64,000 nt of DNA from Billgrantia zhangzhouensis (GCF_021404465.1 NZ_JABFTT010000002.1:1-64000), one strand, 5' to 3'. Shown: positions 43,759 through 54,876, counted from the stretch's first letter. Notes: generated by a model from the sequence alone, not told the origin. Numbers and translations are program-made.

Positions 43759-45189
43759 ATGAAGATTCTCCACCACGGCGCCGCCAGTGGCGTAACCGGC
43801 AGCTGCCACCGGCTGCAGATTGCACCGGACCGGGCCCTGCTGATCGACTGCGGCATTTTCCAGGGGCAGGATGCCGAGCGCCTCGATAGCCTCGAGCAGC
43901 ACAAGGTGCGCTTCCCGGTGGAGGATGTGCTGGCGCTGGTGGTCACCCACGTGCATATCGACCATATCGGCCGCTTGCCCTACCTGCTGGCGGCGGGATA
44001 CACGGGGCCGATTCTCTGCTCGGTGCCCTCGGCCCGGCTACTGCCATTGGTCATAGAAGATGCCCTCAAAGTCGGCTTTACCCGCGACCGTATGCTGATC
44101 GAGCGTTTCCTGGCCGAAGTGCAGGGCCGCCTGGTAGCGCTGGACTACAAGACCTGGCACACCGTACTCGACGACGAACGCCACCGGGTGCGGGTCAAGC
44201 TGCAGCGTGCGGGCCACATACTCGGCTCTGCCTATGTGGAAGTGGATACGCTCGATAAACCCAGCGGCGAGCGACAGCGCACCGTATTCTCTGGCGATTT
44301 GGGCGCGCCCCACGCACCGCTGCTGCCGGCACCCCAGCCGCCGTACCGTGCCGACGTGCTGGTGCTGGAAAGCACCTATGGCGACCGCCTGCATGAAGAC
44401 AGGCGCCATCGCCGTGAACGACTCAAGGCTGCCATCGACAGGGCGCTGGCAAACGGCGGCACCGTAATCGTTCCCGCCTTCAGCGTGGGGCGCACCCAAG
44501 AGTTGCTCTACGAACTGGAAGGGCTGATACACAACGCACAAAGCGAGCGCTGGCGCGAACTTGAGATCATCGTCGATTCCCCCCTGGCCGCCCGCTTCAC
44601 CGAGGTGTACCGCGAACTCAAGCCGTGGTGGGACGCCGAAGCCCACCAGCGGCTGCGCAGTGGCCGCCACCCGCTCAGCTTCGAGAACCTCTACACCGTG
44701 GAAGGCCACGAAGCCCACGAGCGCACCGTCGAATATCTGGCCGACAGCGGCCGGCCGGCAGTGGTGATCGCCGCCAGCGGCATGGCCAGCGGGGGCAGGG
44801 TGGTCAACTACCTCAAGCGCATGCTGGGTGACGAACGCCACTGCGTGCTGTTTACCGGCTACCAGGCACAAGGCACCCCAGGGCGCGACATTCAGCGCTA
44901 CGGCCCCAAGGGCGGCTGGGTGGAGTTGGACGGCCAGCGCATCGACATTCGCGCCCGCATCGAAACCGTGAACGGTTACTCGGCCCACGCCGACCAGTGT
45001 GATCTGCTCAACTTCGTGCGCCGCATGCGCCACCCGCCCAAGGAAGTGCGCCTGGTGCACGGCGACGCCCACGCCCAGGCAGCGCTCAAGGCCAAGCTAC
45101 TGGAATGGGCCGCAGGGGCAGGGCATGAGATAAGTGTGACGCTGGGGGCGGAGCACCTATACGAAGAAAAACTGCCCGAGACAGCTTGA
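43759..45189 (+). CDS. Metallo-beta-lactamase/beta-CASP RNA-processing nuclease family protein
   Basis: This 476-residue protein has a metallo-beta-lactamase domain with the metal motif H64-x-H66-x-D68-H69 (HVHIDH) and a further His in HILGSAYV. A beta-CASP domain follows (VIVPAFSVGRTQELLYEL), then a C-terminal segment with SGMASGGRVVNYL and YSAHADQ. It belongs to the CPSF-like/Ysh1-type group found in many bacteria, presumed endo- or exoribonucleases; the substrate is unknown. The start at 43759 gives the usual N-terminus MKILHHGAASGVTGS. No partner gene is obvious. Confidence 0.85.
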   Translation: MKILHHGAASGVTGSCHRLQIAPDRALLIDCGIFQGQDAERLDSLEQHKVRFPVEDVLALVVTHVHIDHIGRLPYLLAAGYTGPILCSVPSARLLPLVIEDALKVGFTRDRMLIERFLAEVQGRLVALDYKTWHTVLDDERHRVRVKLQRAGHILGSAYVEVDTLDKPSGERQRTVFSGDLGAPHAPLLPAPQPPYRADVLVLESTYGDRLHEDRRHRRERLKAAIDRALANGGTVIVPAFSVGRTQELLYELEGLIHNAQSERWRELEIIVDSPLAARFTEVYRELKPWWDAEAHQRLRSGRHPLSFENLYTVEGHEAHERTVEYLADSGRPAVVIAASGMASGGRVVNYLKRMLGDERHCVLFTGYQAQGTPGRDIQRYGPKGGWVELDGQRIDIRARIETVNGYSAHADQCDLLNFVRRMRHPPKEVRLVHGDAHAQAALKAKLLEWAAGAGHEISVTLGAEHLYEEKLPETA

Positions 45190-45376
45190 ACGGGTGCAAG
45201 GTAGAGATAGCAATATGCGCCTGATGGATACCCAGCGCCAAACTTGCTTGTGAGTGCACCGAACCTCAGCGAGCAGGGCATACACAGGCGGGCGCGAGAG
45301 CAAGGCCTGCTGCTCTAGCACGAAATATTGTCTCTTTAGCATCATTGCCTTGAAAGAGAATTCATAAAGGAACGCA

Positions 45377-46711
45377 ATGAACGTTACCGTATTCGGAACC
45401 GGCTATGTGGGCCTGGTGACTGGTGCCTGTCTCGCCGATGTCGGGCACGACGTGATGTGCATGGACATCGATGCCGACAAGATCGCGGGCCTGGGGCGCG
45501 GAGAGATTCCCATCTACGAGCCGGGGCTCGAAGCCATGGTCAAGCAGAACGTGGCCGCCGGGCGGTTGCACTTCACGACTGATGCCGCCAAGGCAGTGGC
45601 CTTCGGCAGGCTTCAGTTCATCGCCGTGGGCACTCCGCCGGATGAAGACGGCAGCGCCGATCTGCAATACGTCCTCGCCGTGGCCAAGAGCATTGGCGAA
45701 CACATGGACGACTACAAGGTCATCATCAACAAGTCGACCGTGCCGGTGGGAACGGCGGACAAGGTGCGCGTGGATGTGAGGAACGCCCTGGAGGCTCGCG
45801 GCCAACAGGTCGATTTCGACGTCTGCTCCAATCCCGAGTTTCTCAAGGAAGGCGCCGCCATCGAGGACTTCACTCAAGGTGCCCGTATTGTGGTCGGTAC
45901 CGACTCCGAGCGGGTCAAGGCGTTGATGCGCGAGTGCTACGCCCCCTACAACCGGCTGCGCGACAAACTAATGTTCATGGACATCCGCGCCGCCGAGCTG
46001 ACCAAGTATGCCGCCAACGCCATGCTGGCGACCAAGATCAGCTTCATGAACGAAATTGCCAACCTGGCCGAGAGGCTGGGCGCCGACGTGGAACAGGTGC
46101 GCCACGGCATCGGCTCGGACCCGCGAATTGGCTACCAGTTCATCTACCCCGGCTGCGGTTATGGCGGCTCCTGTTTCCCCAAGGACGTACAGGCGCTAAT
46201 GCGTACCGCCAGCCAAGCAGGGTATGAGCCTGCACTGCTCAACGCGGTTGAAACGGTCAATCGCCGCCAGAAGCAAACCCTGTTCACTAAGCTTATGCAG
46301 GCCTTCGATGGCGACCTGAGCGGCAAGACCATCGGCTTATGGGGGCTGGCGTTCAAGCCCGATACCGATGACATGCGCGATGCTCCCAGCCGCGTACTGA
46401 TGGAAGCCCTGTGGGACGCTGGTGCCAAGGTACAGGCCTACGACCCGCAAGCGATGCGCGAATGCCGGCGCATCTATGGCGACCGTGACGACCTGATACT
46501 GGTGGCCGATCGCATTCAGGCCGTGAAAGGCGCCGATGCCCTGGCGATCTGTACGGAGTGGAAAGACTTTCGCGCCGTGGATTTCGACTGGCTGAAGCAG
46601 CAATTGGCATCGCCCGTCATAGTGGATGGGCGCAATGTGTTCGATCCTGTGCGAGTGAAGGAAGCAGGGCTGCTTTACTATGCTGTGGGGAGAGGGGATT
46701 CGCTGCAGTGA
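45377..46711 (+). CDS. ugd: UDP-glucose 6-dehydrogenase
   Basis: This 444-residue enzyme oxidises UDP-glucose twice to UDP-glucuronic acid with NAD. The Rossmann motif [16 protein letters not shown] opens the protein; catalytic Cys266 is in [17 protein letters not shown] lies five bases before the ATG. UDP-glucuronate feeds acidic surface polysaccharides, and the genes that follow supply sulfate donor and further acidic sugars, so this is taken as the left end of the polysaccharide region. Confidence 0.96.
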   Translation: MNVTVFGTGYVGLVTGACLADVGHDVMCMDIDADKIAGLGRGEIPIYEPGLEAMVKQNVAAGRLHFTTDAAKAVAFGRLQFIAVGTPPDEDGSADLQYVLAVAKSIGEHMDDYKVIINKSTVPVGTADKVRVDVRNALEARGQQVDFDVCSNPEFLKEGAAIEDFTQGARIVVGTDSERVKALMRECYAPYNRLRDKLMFMDIRAAELTKYAANAMLATKISFMNEIANLAERLGADVEQVRHGIGSDPRIGYQFIYPGCGYGGSCFPKDVQALMRTASQAGYEPALLNAVETVNRRQKQTLFTKLMQAFDGDLSGKTIGLWGLAFKPDTDDMRDAPSRVLMEALWDAGAKVQAYDPQAMRECRRIYGDRDDLILVADRIQAVKGADALAICTEWKDFRAVDFDWLKQQLASPVIVDGRNVFDPVRVKEAGLLYYAVGRGDSLQ

Positions 46712-46769
46712 CGGTTTACTCTACATGAACGGAAACGGCACCAAGGCAGCCAAGTGGCTCAAAAGTTAA

Positions 46770-48536
46770 ATGTCGATTGATGCGTTAGTCACGTTGGGCG
46801 TCATTGGGGTGGTGCTGGCATTGCTGGCTCTTACTAGAATTGCTGCCGATGTCATTCTCATGGCATCGCTAGCCATTCTGGTCGTTTCAGGCATCCTGAC
46901 CCCCGGTGAGGCCCTGGCCGGGTTCGGCAATCCTGGCGTCATGACCATCGCGGTGCTTTATGTCGTTGCCGCTGGGCTGAAGGAAACCGGCGCCGTTCAG
47001 TGGCTGGCGCATCGCTTGCTGGGCCAGCCGCAGCGCCTGCGGCAAGCGCAACTGCGCGTTTTGCTACCGGCATCGGGTTTGAGCGCCTTCATGAACAACA
47101 CCACCGTGGTGGCCATGTTCATCCCAGCCATTCAGGAGTGGGCGGGACGCCTGCGGCTGCCGCCCTCCAAATTGCTGCTGCCACTCAGCTATGCCGCCAT
47201 CATCGGCGGTACCTGTACCTTGATCGGCACCAGTACCAATCTGGTCGTGGATGGCCTGCTGCAAAGCGAGAAGGGCATCGGGCTTGCCATGTTTTCACTC
47301 GCCTGGGTCGGTATCCCTGTCGTACTGATAGGCGGCACTTTTCTTTACCTTTTCGCCGATCGCTTGCTACCGAACCGGCAGGGCGTGTTGGAGCAACTCG
47401 AGCAGGCGCGCGAATACTCGGTGGAGGTGGTGGTAGACGAGAAAGGCCCGCTGGTTGGCAAAAGCATTGCCGATGCGGGGCTGCGTCACCTCAGCTTTGG
47501 CTACCTGGCAGACATCGAACGGCATGGTCGTCTGCTTACTGCCGTGCCGCCGAGTACCGAATTGCAGGCAGGCGATATTCTCGTTTTCATCGGGGCGCCC
47601 GAGTGCGCCCGTGAGTTGCGCCGCATCCACGGCTTGAAACCGGCCAGTGGCGACGTTCACAAACTGGACATTGCCCACCATCAGCGCTGCCTGGTGGAAG
47701 CCGTGATCGGGCCGGACTTCGGCGGGCTCAATCAAACGGTACGTGAATCGCGCTTCCGCTCGCGCTATCAGGCCGTGATCCTGTCGATTTCCCGCCATGG
47801 CAAGCGATTGCCAGGCAAGCTAGGCGATTTACGCCTGCAAGTTGGCGACACGCTGCTGATCGAAACCGCTCATGACTTCGTCGACCAGTACCGCTATCGC
47901 AAGGATTTCCTGTTGGTCAGCGCCCTGAACGACTCCACGCCGCCGGATTTTCGCAAGGCTCCCGTGGCAATGGGCATTCTCGCGGCCATGGTGGCTGCCA
48001 GTGCCTTGGGCCTGCTGAGCATTCTCGAAGCGGCGCTGCTGGCTGGCGGCGGCATGCTGGTCACACGCTGCGTGCCGGCAAGCAAGGCCAGGCGTTATGT
48101 GGACCTCTCCGTGCTGGTGGTAATAGCGGCCTCGTTCGCGCTGGGTGCGGCCATGACCAAAACCGGCGCCGCCGCCCAGGTCGCCCAGTGGCTACTGTTG
48201 ATAGACGGCCTGGCGCCATGGGCCGCACTGGTGCTCGTTTACCTCATGACGGTGCTGTTCACCGAACTGATCACCAACAATGCGGCTGCAGTGCTGATGT
48301 TTCCCATCGCCGTGGCCGTGGCCGAGCAGTTGGGCGTGAGTTTCATGCCCTTCGTCATTGCCATCATGTTTGCCGCCTCGGCCAGCTTCATGACCCCACT
48401 GGGTTACCAGACCAATCTCATGGTGCTAGGCCCCGGTGGCTACCGTTTCATTGACTATTTACGGCTCGGTGCGCCATTGAGCTTGATCGTTGGTGTTACC
48501 GCCGTGGCGCTGATACCGTTGGTTTGGTCGTTCTGA
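46770..48536 (+). CDS. SLC13-family anion permease with TrkA-C domains (likely sulfate uptake)
   Basis: This 588-residue inner-membrane transporter has about ten helices split by two RCK/TrkA-C domains (about 205-370). The signature NNTTVVAMFIP occurs in the first half and TNNAAAVLMFPIA in the second, as in DASS/SLC13 carriers. The genes that follow are cysQ, cysD and cysNC, so sulfate is the best-supported substrate by context. No strong ribosome site precedes the ATG at 46770. It lies 58 bases after ugd. Confidence 0.85.
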   Translation: MSIDALVTLGVIGVVLALLALTRIAADVILMASLAILVVSGILTPGEALAGFGNPGVMTIAVLYVVAAGLKETGAVQWLAHRLLGQPQRLRQAQLRVLLPASGLSAFMNNTTVVAMFIPAIQEWAGRLRLPPSKLLLPLSYAAIIGGTCTLIGTSTNLVVDGLLQSEKGIGLAMFSLAWVGIPVVLIGGTFLYLFADRLLPNRQGVLEQLEQAREYSVEVVVDEKGPLVGKSIADAGLRHLSFGYLADIERHGRLLTAVPPSTELQAGDILVFIGAPECARELRRIHGLKPASGDVHKLDIAHHQRCLVEAVIGPDFGGLNQTVRESRFRSRYQAVILSISRHGKRLPGKLGDLRLQVGDTLLIETAHDFVDQYRYRKDFLLVSALNDSTPPDFRKAPVAMGILAAMVAASALGLLSILEAALLAGGGMLVTRCVPASKARRYVDLSVLVVIAASFALGAAMTKTGAAAQVAQWLLLIDGLAPWAALVLVYLMTVLFTELITNNAAAVLMFPIAVAVAEQLGVSFMPFVIAIMFAASASFMTPLGYQTNLMVLGPGGYRFIDYLRLGAPLSLIVGVTAVALIPLVWSF

Positions 48537-48583
48537 CTGCGAGCCACGAGCTACGAGCTCGAGAGTGTCGTAGAGGCATCCTG

Positions 48584-48610
48584 CCGAAGCCCGAAGCCCG
48601 AAGCCCGAAG
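48584..48610 (+). repeat. Heptanucleotide tandem repeat before cysQ
   Basis: Three complete and one partial copies of CCGAAGC (period 7) occur at 48584-48610. The last copy merges with the AAGGAG ribosome site of cysQ (48608-48613). It is non-coding if cysQ starts at 48620. Confidence 0.85.
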
Positions 48611-48619
48611 GAGATACTG

Positions 48620-49444
48620 TTGACCGATTTCGTTACCAACGAAATGCGCACCCGGTTGGTCGAGGGTGTTCATGCTGCAGGCCGCGAAGTGATCTCGATC
48701 TACGAACGGGATTTCAGCGTCGAGACCAAGGATGACAAGAGCCCGCTGACCGAGGCGGACATGGCTTCTCACCACATTCTAGTGGATCTGCTGGAAGGCC
48801 TTGCCCCAGAGGTACCGATTCTCTCTGAGGAGTCTGCGGAAATACCTTTCGCCACACGCAAGGCCTGGCAGCGCTACTGGCTGATCGATCCGCTCGACGG
48901 TACCAAGGAATTCATCAAGAAGAACGGCGAGTTCACCCTGAACGTGGCATTGATCGAAGCGGGGGAGCCAGTTTTCGGCATCGTGCACGCACCGGTACTC
49001 GATGCTACCTGGGTAGGCCAGCAAGGGCAGGGAGCCTGGAAACAGGAAAGCGGCGGGGCTTTGTATCCTATCAAGGTGCGGCCGCTTCCCGAGCCGGAGC
49101 AGGCGCCCTGGCAAGTGGTCGGCAGCCGTTCCCACGGCTCGACGGAATTCGAGGCTTTCTGTGCGGGCTTACCTAAACACGAGCGCGTCTCCATGGGCAG
49201 CTCGCTCAAGCTCTGCCTGGTCGCCGAAGGCAAGGCCGACCTCTACCCGCGCCTGGCACCCACTAGTGAGTGGGACACGGCTGCGGCCCAGGCAGTAGTC
49301 ACCGCAGCGGGTGGCTTGGTACTGAATGCCCATACCCTGGAGCCGCTGCGCTGCAACCAGCAGGAGAGCGTGCTCAACCCGTTTTTTATCGTATGTGGAC
49401 AGCGGGATGAGCGCTGGGAGTCGGCTCTGAAGGCCAGTCTCTAA
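48620..49444 (+). CDS. cysQ: 3'(2'),5'-bisphosphate nucleotidase CysQ
   Basis: This 274-residue Mg-dependent phosphatase of the inositol-monophosphatase fold removes the 3' phosphate of PAP, the by-product of sulfotransferases and PAPS reductase. The metal motifs ILSEES and WLIDPLDGTKEFIKKNGEFT are clear, and EWDTAAAQAV occurs near the C-terminus. The TTG at 48620 is chosen because AAGGAG lies six bases upstream; the ATG at 48644 has no site. It is placed between a sulfate-type permease and cysDNC, where it would keep sulfotransferases from product inhibition. Confidence 0.94.
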   Translation: MTDFVTNEMRTRLVEGVHAAGREVISIYERDFSVETKDDKSPLTEADMASHHILVDLLEGLAPEVPILSEESAEIPFATRKAWQRYWLIDPLDGTKEFIKKNGEFTLNVALIEAGEPVFGIVHAPVLDATWVGQQGQGAWKQESGGALYPIKVRPLPEPEQAPWQVVGSRSHGSTEFEAFCAGLPKHERVSMGSSLKLCLVAEGKADLYPRLAPTSEWDTAAAQAVVTAAGGLVLNAHTLEPLRCNQQESVLNPFFIVCGQRDERWESALKASL

Positions 49445-49471
49445 TCTTCTATTGCTTACCTAGGTTTTTCG

Positions 49472-50389
49472 ATGCCTGAAATTTCCGTTGAACGTCAGAC
49501 CCACCTCAAACAGCTCGAAGCCGAGTCGATCCATATCATCCGCGAGGTGGCCGCCGAGTTCCGTAACCCGGTGATGCTCTATTCCATCGGCAAGGACTCC
49601 TCGGTGATGCTGCACCTGGCGCGCAAGGCCTTCTTTCCCGGGCCGCCGCCGTTCCCGCTGTTGCACGTGGATACCACCTGGAAATTCCGCGAGATGATTG
49701 CCTTCCGCGACCGCATGGCTGCCGAGGTCGGCATGGAACTGCTGGTGCATACCAACGAGGAAGGGCGGGCTGCGGGCATCAACCCCTTCGATCACGGCTC
49801 CAGCGGCTATACCGACGTGATGAAGACCCAGGCGCTCAAGCAGGCATTGGACAAATACGGCTTCGACGCCGCCTTCGGCGGTGCCCGCCGCGACGAGGAG
49901 GCCAGCCGTGCCAAGGAGCGGGTGTTCTCGTTCCGTGACAAGTTCCACCGCTGGGACCCCAAGAACCAGCGTCCCGAGCTATGGAACCTCTACAACGCCC
50001 GGGTCAACAAGGGTGAGTCGATCCGCGCCTTCCCGCTCTCCAACTGGACCGAGCTGGACATCTGGCAGTACATCTACCTGGAGCAGATCCCCATCGTGCC
50101 GCTCTACTACGCCGCCCCGCGCCCGGTGGTGGAGCGCGACGGCATGCTGGTGATGGTCGACGACGAGCGGTTGCCGCTCGTCCCCGGCGAGGTACCCGAG
50201 GAGAAGTGGGTGCGCTTCCGCACGCTGGGCTGCTACCCGCTGACCGGTGCGGTGGAGTCCAGGGCCGACACGCTGCCCGAGATCATTCAGGAGATGCTGC
50301 TGACACGTACCAGCGAGCGCAGCGGCCGGGCCATCGACCACGACCAGGCCGGCTCGATGGAGAAGAAGAAGCGCGAGGGATACTTCTAA
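49472..50389 (+). CDS. cysD: Sulfate adenylyltransferase subunit 2
   Basis: This 305-residue ATP-pyrophosphatase-type subunit forms APS from sulfate and ATP, with the GTPase CysN as partner. The PP-motif [12 protein letters not shown] and [20 protein letters not shown] are typical. It overlaps cysNC by one base (TAATG), ensuring coupled translation. The order cysQ-cysD-cysNC lacks the reductive genes (cysH, cysI, cysJ), pointing to PAPS for sulfation rather than only cysteine synthesis. Confidence 0.97.
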   Translation: MPEISVERQTHLKQLEAESIHIIREVAAEFRNPVMLYSIGKDSSVMLHLARKAFFPGPPPFPLLHVDTTWKFREMIAFRDRMAAEVGMELLVHTNEEGRAAGINPFDHGSSGYTDVMKTQALKQALDKYGFDAAFGGARRDEEASRAKERVFSFRDKFHRWDPKNQRPELWNLYNARVNKGESIRAFPLSNWTELDIWQYIYLEQIPIVPLYYAAPRPVVERDGMLVMVDDERLPLVPGEVPEEKWVRFRTLGCYPLTGAVESRADTLPEIIQEMLLTRTSERSGRAIDHDQAGSMEKKKREGYF

Positions 50390-52302
50390 TGTCACATCAA
50401 TCTGCAATGATCGCCGAGGATATCGAAACCTACCTCCGCGAGCACGAGAACAAGGACCTGCTGCGCTTCATCACCTGCGGCAGTGTCGACGACGGTAAGT
50501 CGACCCTGATCGGCCGGCTGCTGCACGACTCCAAGATGATTTACGAGGACCAACTGGCCGCGATCGCCAGGGACTCGAAAAAAGTCGGCACTACCGGGGA
50601 AGAGGCGGACCTGGCGCTGCTGGTCGATGGCCTGCAGTCGGAGCGCGAGCAGGGCATCACCATCGACGTGGCCTACCGCTTCTTCTCTACCGACAAGCGC
50701 AAGTTCATCATCGCCGACACCCCGGGGCACGAGCAGTACACCCGCAACATGGCCACCGGGGCCTCCACCGCCAACCTGGCGATCATCCTGATCGATGCCC
50801 GCTACGGTGTGCAGACCCAGACCCGGCGCCACAGCTTCATTGCCGATCTGCTGGGCATCCAGCACCTGATCGTGGCGGTGAACAAGATGGATCTGGTCGA
50901 TTACTCCCAGGCACGCTTCGACGAGATCGTCGAGGAGTATCAGGCCGTTGCCGAGAAGCTCCACGCCCGCGACATTCGCTTCGTGCCCATGTCGGCCCTC
51001 AAGGGCGATAACGTCGTCAACAAGAGCGAGACCATGGGCTGGTACGATAAGCCGGTCCTGCTGGAGCTGCTGGAAAGCGTAGAGATCAGCCACGATCACA
51101 ACCTGCGCGACCTGCGTTTCCCGGTACAGTACGTCAATCGCCCCAACCTCGATTTTCGCGGTTACTCCGGGACCCTGGCTGCCGGCATCGTTCACCGCGG
51201 CCAGACCGTGAGGGCGTTGCCTTCCGGCAAGGTGTCCAAGGTGGAAAGAATCGTCACCTTCGATGGTGACCTCGAAGCCGCCTACCCGGGGCAGGCGATT
51301 ACCCTCACCCTTGAGGATGAGATCGATATCTCCCGTGGCGACTGGATCGTCGCCGAAGAAGCCAAAGTGCCGCTGGCCAATGGCTTCGAGGCGGATATCG
51401 TGTGGATGCATGAAACGCCGCTGGAACCCGGCAGGCTATATGACCTCAAGCTTGCCACTCGGGCCGTGGCCGGCAAGGTCACTGCCATCGACTACCAGGT
51501 CGACGTCAACACGCTCGAGCATCGCCACGCCGAAAACCTCGATCTCAACGCCATCGCGCGCTGCCATATTGAACTGACAGCGCCTGTGCCCGTCGATGAC
51601 TATCGCACTAGCCCCGGTACCGCCTGCTTCATCGTCATTGACCGCCTCAGCAACGTAACGGTTGGGGCGGGGATGATCCATCAGCCGCTGGATATCGAGC
51701 TGCCCTACGAATACCGCGAGCACGACAGCAAGGCCAACGTGGTGTGGAACCGCACCAGCGTTACTCAGGCCATGCGCGAGCAGCTCAACGGCCATCAGGG
51801 CAAATGTGTGTGGTTTACCGGGCTTTCTGGCTCGGGGAAATCGACCCTGGCCAATGCTCTGGAAGTGGAACTTAACCGTCGCGGCTATCACACCATGCTG
51901 TTGGATGGCGACAACATCCGCCACGGGCTGTGTAAGGATCTCGGCATGAGCGAGGAAGACCGCGCCGAGAACATCCGCCGCGTGGGCGAAGTGGCAAGGC
52001 TGTTCGCCGAGGCCGGCATCATTGTCATTACCGCTTTCATCTCACCGTTCCGCAGCGACCGCGACGCCGCGCGGGCTCTGTTCCAGAACGGCGACTTCAT
52101 CGAGGTATATGTCGATACTCCGCTGGATATCTGCGAGCAGCGCGACCCCAAAGGGCTTTACCAGAAGGCACGGGAAGGCAAGATCAAGGATTTCACGGGC
52201 ATTAACAGCCCCTACGAGGTGCCCAAATCAGCGGAGCTGACGGTCAATACCGTAGAACTGAGCCAGCAGGAAATCATTGGGTTGTTGCTGAAGCAGCTAT
52301 AA
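50389..52302 (+). CDS. cysNC: Fused sulfate adenylyltransferase subunit 1 / APS kinase (CysNC)
   Basis: This 637-residue bifunctional protein has an N-terminal translation-factor-like GTPase ([21 protein letters not shown]) that drives APS formation with CysD. From about residue 455 an APS kinase follows, with P-loop GLSGSGKST at 478 and [18 protein letters not shown]. Product: PAPS, the donor for sulfotransferases. Fused CysNC is common where PAPS is used for sulfated molecules (for example NodPQ in rhizobia). It is coupled to cysD. Confidence 0.96.
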   Translation: MSHQSAMIAEDIETYLREHENKDLLRFITCGSVDDGKSTLIGRLLHDSKMIYEDQLAAIARDSKKVGTTGEEADLALLVDGLQSEREQGITIDVAYRFFSTDKRKFIIADTPGHEQYTRNMATGASTANLAIILIDARYGVQTQTRRHSFIADLLGIQHLIVAVNKMDLVDYSQARFDEIVEEYQAVAEKLHARDIRFVPMSALKGDNVVNKSETMGWYDKPVLLELLESVEISHDHNLRDLRFPVQYVNRPNLDFRGYSGTLAAGIVHRGQTVRALPSGKVSKVERIVTFDGDLEAAYPGQAITLTLEDEIDISRGDWIVAEEAKVPLANGFEADIVWMHETPLEPGRLYDLKLATRAVAGKVTAIDYQVDVNTLEHRHAENLDLNAIARCHIELTAPVPVDDYRTSPGTACFIVIDRLSNVTVGAGMIHQPLDIELPYEYREHDSKANVVWNRTSVTQAMREQLNGHQGKCVWFTGLSGSGKSTLANALEVELNRRGYHTMLLDGDNIRHGLCKDLGMSEEDRAENIRRVGEVARLFAEAGIIVITAFISPFRSDRDAARALFQNGDFIEVYVDTPLDICEQRDPKGLYQKAREGKIKDFTGINSPYEVPKSAELTVNTVELSQQEIIGLLLKQL

Positions 52303-52360
52303 TTCAGCTCTTGGCTCGCTAATTTCTCTCACTCTCTCAACAAGCAGTCTTTTGCCCCCT

Positions 52361-53488
52361 ATGTCCATCAAGACTCTCTGCGTGTTCGGCACGCGTCCTG
52401 AAGCCATCAAGATGGCACCTCTCGCCCTTTCTCTCGCCGTCGACGAGCGCTTCGATGCCAAGGTGTGCGTAACCGGGCAGCACCGGGAAATGCTCGACCA
52501 AGTGCTGGAACTGTTCGAGCTGGAGCCGGACCACGACCTGAACATCATGAAGCCGGGGCAAGACCTCACCGACGTAACCACGTCGATTCTGCAGGGCATG
52601 AAGGGGGTTCTCGCCGAAGAGAAGCCGGATATCGTGTTGGTGCATGGGGATACCTCCACCACGCTTTCCGCCACATTGGCTGCCTACTACCAGCAAGTGC
52701 CGGTAGGGCATGTGGAAGCTGGCCTGCGCACCGGCAATCTCTACTCGCCCTGGCCGGAAGAAGCCAACCGCAAGCTGACCGGGGCGCTGGCTGAATTGCA
52801 CTTCGCGCCTACGGAACGTTCACGGCAGAACCTGCTAGAGGAGGGGGTGGCGCCGAGCAAAGTATTCGTAACTGGGAATACCGTCATCGATGCGTTGCTC
52901 GACGTAGTCAAGAAGCTCGAGAACAGTGCCTCTTTTCAAGAGCGCTTTACCGAGCAGTTCGGCTTTCTGGATGCCAGCCGCAAGCTGATCCTGGTAACTG
53001 GGCATCGCCGTGAAAGCTTCGGCGGCGGATTCGAGCGTATCTGCCAGGCGCTGCATGACGTGGCGGCGCGCCACCCAGAGACCCAGATCGTCTATCCCGT
53101 GCACCTCAATCCCAACGTGCGGGAGCCAGTCAACCGGCTGCTCTCCGATATAGACAACGTGCACCTGATCGAGCCGCTGGACTACCTGCCGTTCGTCTAT
53201 CTGATGAACCGCGCCGACCTGATCCTCACCGACTCCGGTGGCGTACAGGAAGAAGCCCCTTCCCTCGGCAAGCCGGTTCTCGTCATGCGAGACACCACCG
53301 AGCGGCCGGAGGCAGTGGATGCCGGCACCGTCAAGCTGGTAGGCACTGATGTGGAACGTATCGTCACGGAAATGCATACCTTGCTCACGGACAAGGTTGC
53401 CTACGAAGAGATGAGCTACGCCCATAATCCCTACGGCGATGGGAAGGCGTGTCGGCGCATCCTCGATGCCTTGGCTGGCCTGAAGTAA
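52361..53488 (+). CDS. wecB: UDP-N-acetylglucosamine 2-epimerase (non-hydrolysing)
   Basis: This 375-residue enzyme converts UDP-GlcNAc to UDP-ManNAc. Family features are [51 protein letters not shown] and [17 protein letters not shown]. The start at 52361 (MSIKTLC) has no clear ribosome site; an in-frame start nine bases upstream is possible. It is followed by wecC, so UDP-ManNAcA is the probable end product, a building block of acidic exopolysaccharide or enterobacterial common antigen-like polymers. Confidence 0.95.
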   Translation: MSIKTLCVFGTRPEAIKMAPLALSLAVDERFDAKVCVTGQHREMLDQVLELFELEPDHDLNIMKPGQDLTDVTTSILQGMKGVLAEEKPDIVLVHGDTSTTLSATLAAYYQQVPVGHVEAGLRTGNLYSPWPEEANRKLTGALAELHFAPTERSRQNLLEEGVAPSKVFVTGNTVIDALLDVVKKLENSASFQERFTEQFGFLDASRKLILVTGHRRESFGGGFERICQALHDVAARHPETQIVYPVHLNPNVREPVNRLLSDIDNVHLIEPLDYLPFVYLMNRADLILTDSGGVQEEAPSLGKPVLVMRDTTERPEAVDAGTVKLVGTDVERIVTEMHTLLTDKVAYEEMSYAHNPYGDGKACRRILDALAGLK

Positions 53489-53539
53489 GCCTCGCTTCAC
53501 GAGCACCTTTCCTCGATTTTTGCTGCTATTGGATAAACT

Positions 53540-54823
53540 ATGAATTTCAACACGATTTCCGTTATTGGCCTGGGCTATATTGGCCTGCCGACCGCTGCCG
53601 TCATCGCTTCCCGCCGCAAGAAAGTGATTGGGGTAGATGTCAACCAGCCCGCTGTCGATACCATCAATCGTGGCGATATCCACATCGTTGAGCCAGAACT
53701 GGATATCGTAGTGCATGCGGCAGTAAAGGAAGGGTATCTGCGCGCTACCACCGAGCCGGAGCCGGCGGATGCCTTTCTCATTGCCGTGCCCACTCCGTTC
53801 AAGGCCGAGAATGGCAACGATCACGTACCCGATCTCAGCTATATCGAAGCAGCAAGCAAGAACATCGCCCCGGTGCTGAAGAAAGGTGACCTGGTCATCC
53901 TCGAATCTACCTCTCCGGTTGGGGCAACCGAGCAAATGGCGGCATGGCTGGCGGAAGCCAGGCCGGATCTCTCCTTCCCACAAACCCATGGGGAGGATTC
54001 GGATATTCGTGTAGCCCACTGCCCGGAGCGTGTACTGCCCGGCCATGTGGTGCGTGAACTGGTGGAAAACGACCGAGTGATTGGTGGCATGACGGCCAAG
54101 TGCTCGGAAGCGGCTACGAAACTCTACAAGATCTTCGTGGAAGGGGAGTGCATTACCACTACGGCACGTACTGCCGAAATGGCCAAGCTCACCGAGAACA
54201 GCTTTCGGGATGTAAACATTGCTTTCGCCAACGAGCTTTCTATCATTTGCGATAAGCTCGACATCAATGTGTGGGAATTGGTCCGTCTGGCCAACCGGCA
54301 TCCGCGAGTCAATATTCTGCAGCCAGGGCCTGGTGTGGGCGGCCACTGTATTGCCGTTGATCCTTGGTTCATCGTGAGCGAAACGCCGGAAGAAGCGCGT
54401 CTGATTCGTACCGCGCGTGAAGTAAACGACGGCAAGCCTCAGTGGGTGATCGACAAGGTCAACGAGGCCGTAGGTAAGTTCCTGAGCCACCATCCTGACA
54501 AAACCGCCAAGGACGTTACCATCGCTTGCTTTGGCTTGGCATTCAAGCCGGATATCGATGATCTGCGTGAAAGCCCTGCGCTGAAGATTGCCGAGAATAT
54601 CGTGTCACGGCATCCTGGGCGAGTATTGCTAGTTGAGCCAAATATCGCTGAGCTTCCGAAAGGAAAGGCGGTGGGAGGCAATTTGGTCGATCAGCAGCTG
54701 GCACTCGAGATAGCCGATGTCGTAGTACTGTTGGTGGATCACAAGTCTTTCAAATCCATATCATCCGCTCATGTAAAGCTTGATTACCTTGTTGATAGTC
54801 GTGGAGTGTGGGAAGTCAGATAG
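53540..54823 (+). CDS. wecC: UDP-N-acetyl-D-mannosamine dehydrogenase
   Basis: This 427-residue NAD-dependent dehydrogenase oxidises UDP-ManNAc to UDP-ManNAcA. It has the Rossmann motif IGLGYIGLPTA, the catalytic Cys270 in GVGGHCIAVDPWF and TENSFRDVNIAFANEL. It is distinct from the Ugd at 45377 in length and motifs. Codon use becomes more AT-rich near its end, marking the edge of the variable region. Confidence 0.95.
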   Translation: MNFNTISVIGLGYIGLPTAAVIASRRKKVIGVDVNQPAVDTINRGDIHIVEPELDIVVHAAVKEGYLRATTEPEPADAFLIAVPTPFKAENGNDHVPDLSYIEAASKNIAPVLKKGDLVILESTSPVGATEQMAAWLAEARPDLSFPQTHGEDSDIRVAHCPERVLPGHVVRELVENDRVIGGMTAKCSEAATKLYKIFVEGECITTTARTAEMAKLTENSFRDVNIAFANELSIICDKLDINVWELVRLANRHPRVNILQPGPGVGGHCIAVDPWFIVSETPEEARLIRTAREVNDGKPQWVIDKVNEAVGKFLSHHPDKTAKDVTIACFGLAFKPDIDDLRESPALKIAENIVSRHPGRVLLVEPNIAELPKGKAVGGNLVDQQLALEIADVVVLLVDHKSFKSISSAHVKLDYLVDSRGVWEVR

Positions 54824-54876
54824 ATATTTTGTGGGTTTCATGAATATTCAATATATTAAGATTTGAGAGTATAAGG

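Noticed and set aside
48584-48610. CRISPR-like repeat
   Set aside because: Units are only seven bases with no spacers; it is a simple tandem repeat.
52835-54493. Minus-strand open frame of about 550 codons opposite wecB-wecC
   Set aside because: It crosses two certain genes and their gap without a start signal; shadow of codon bias.
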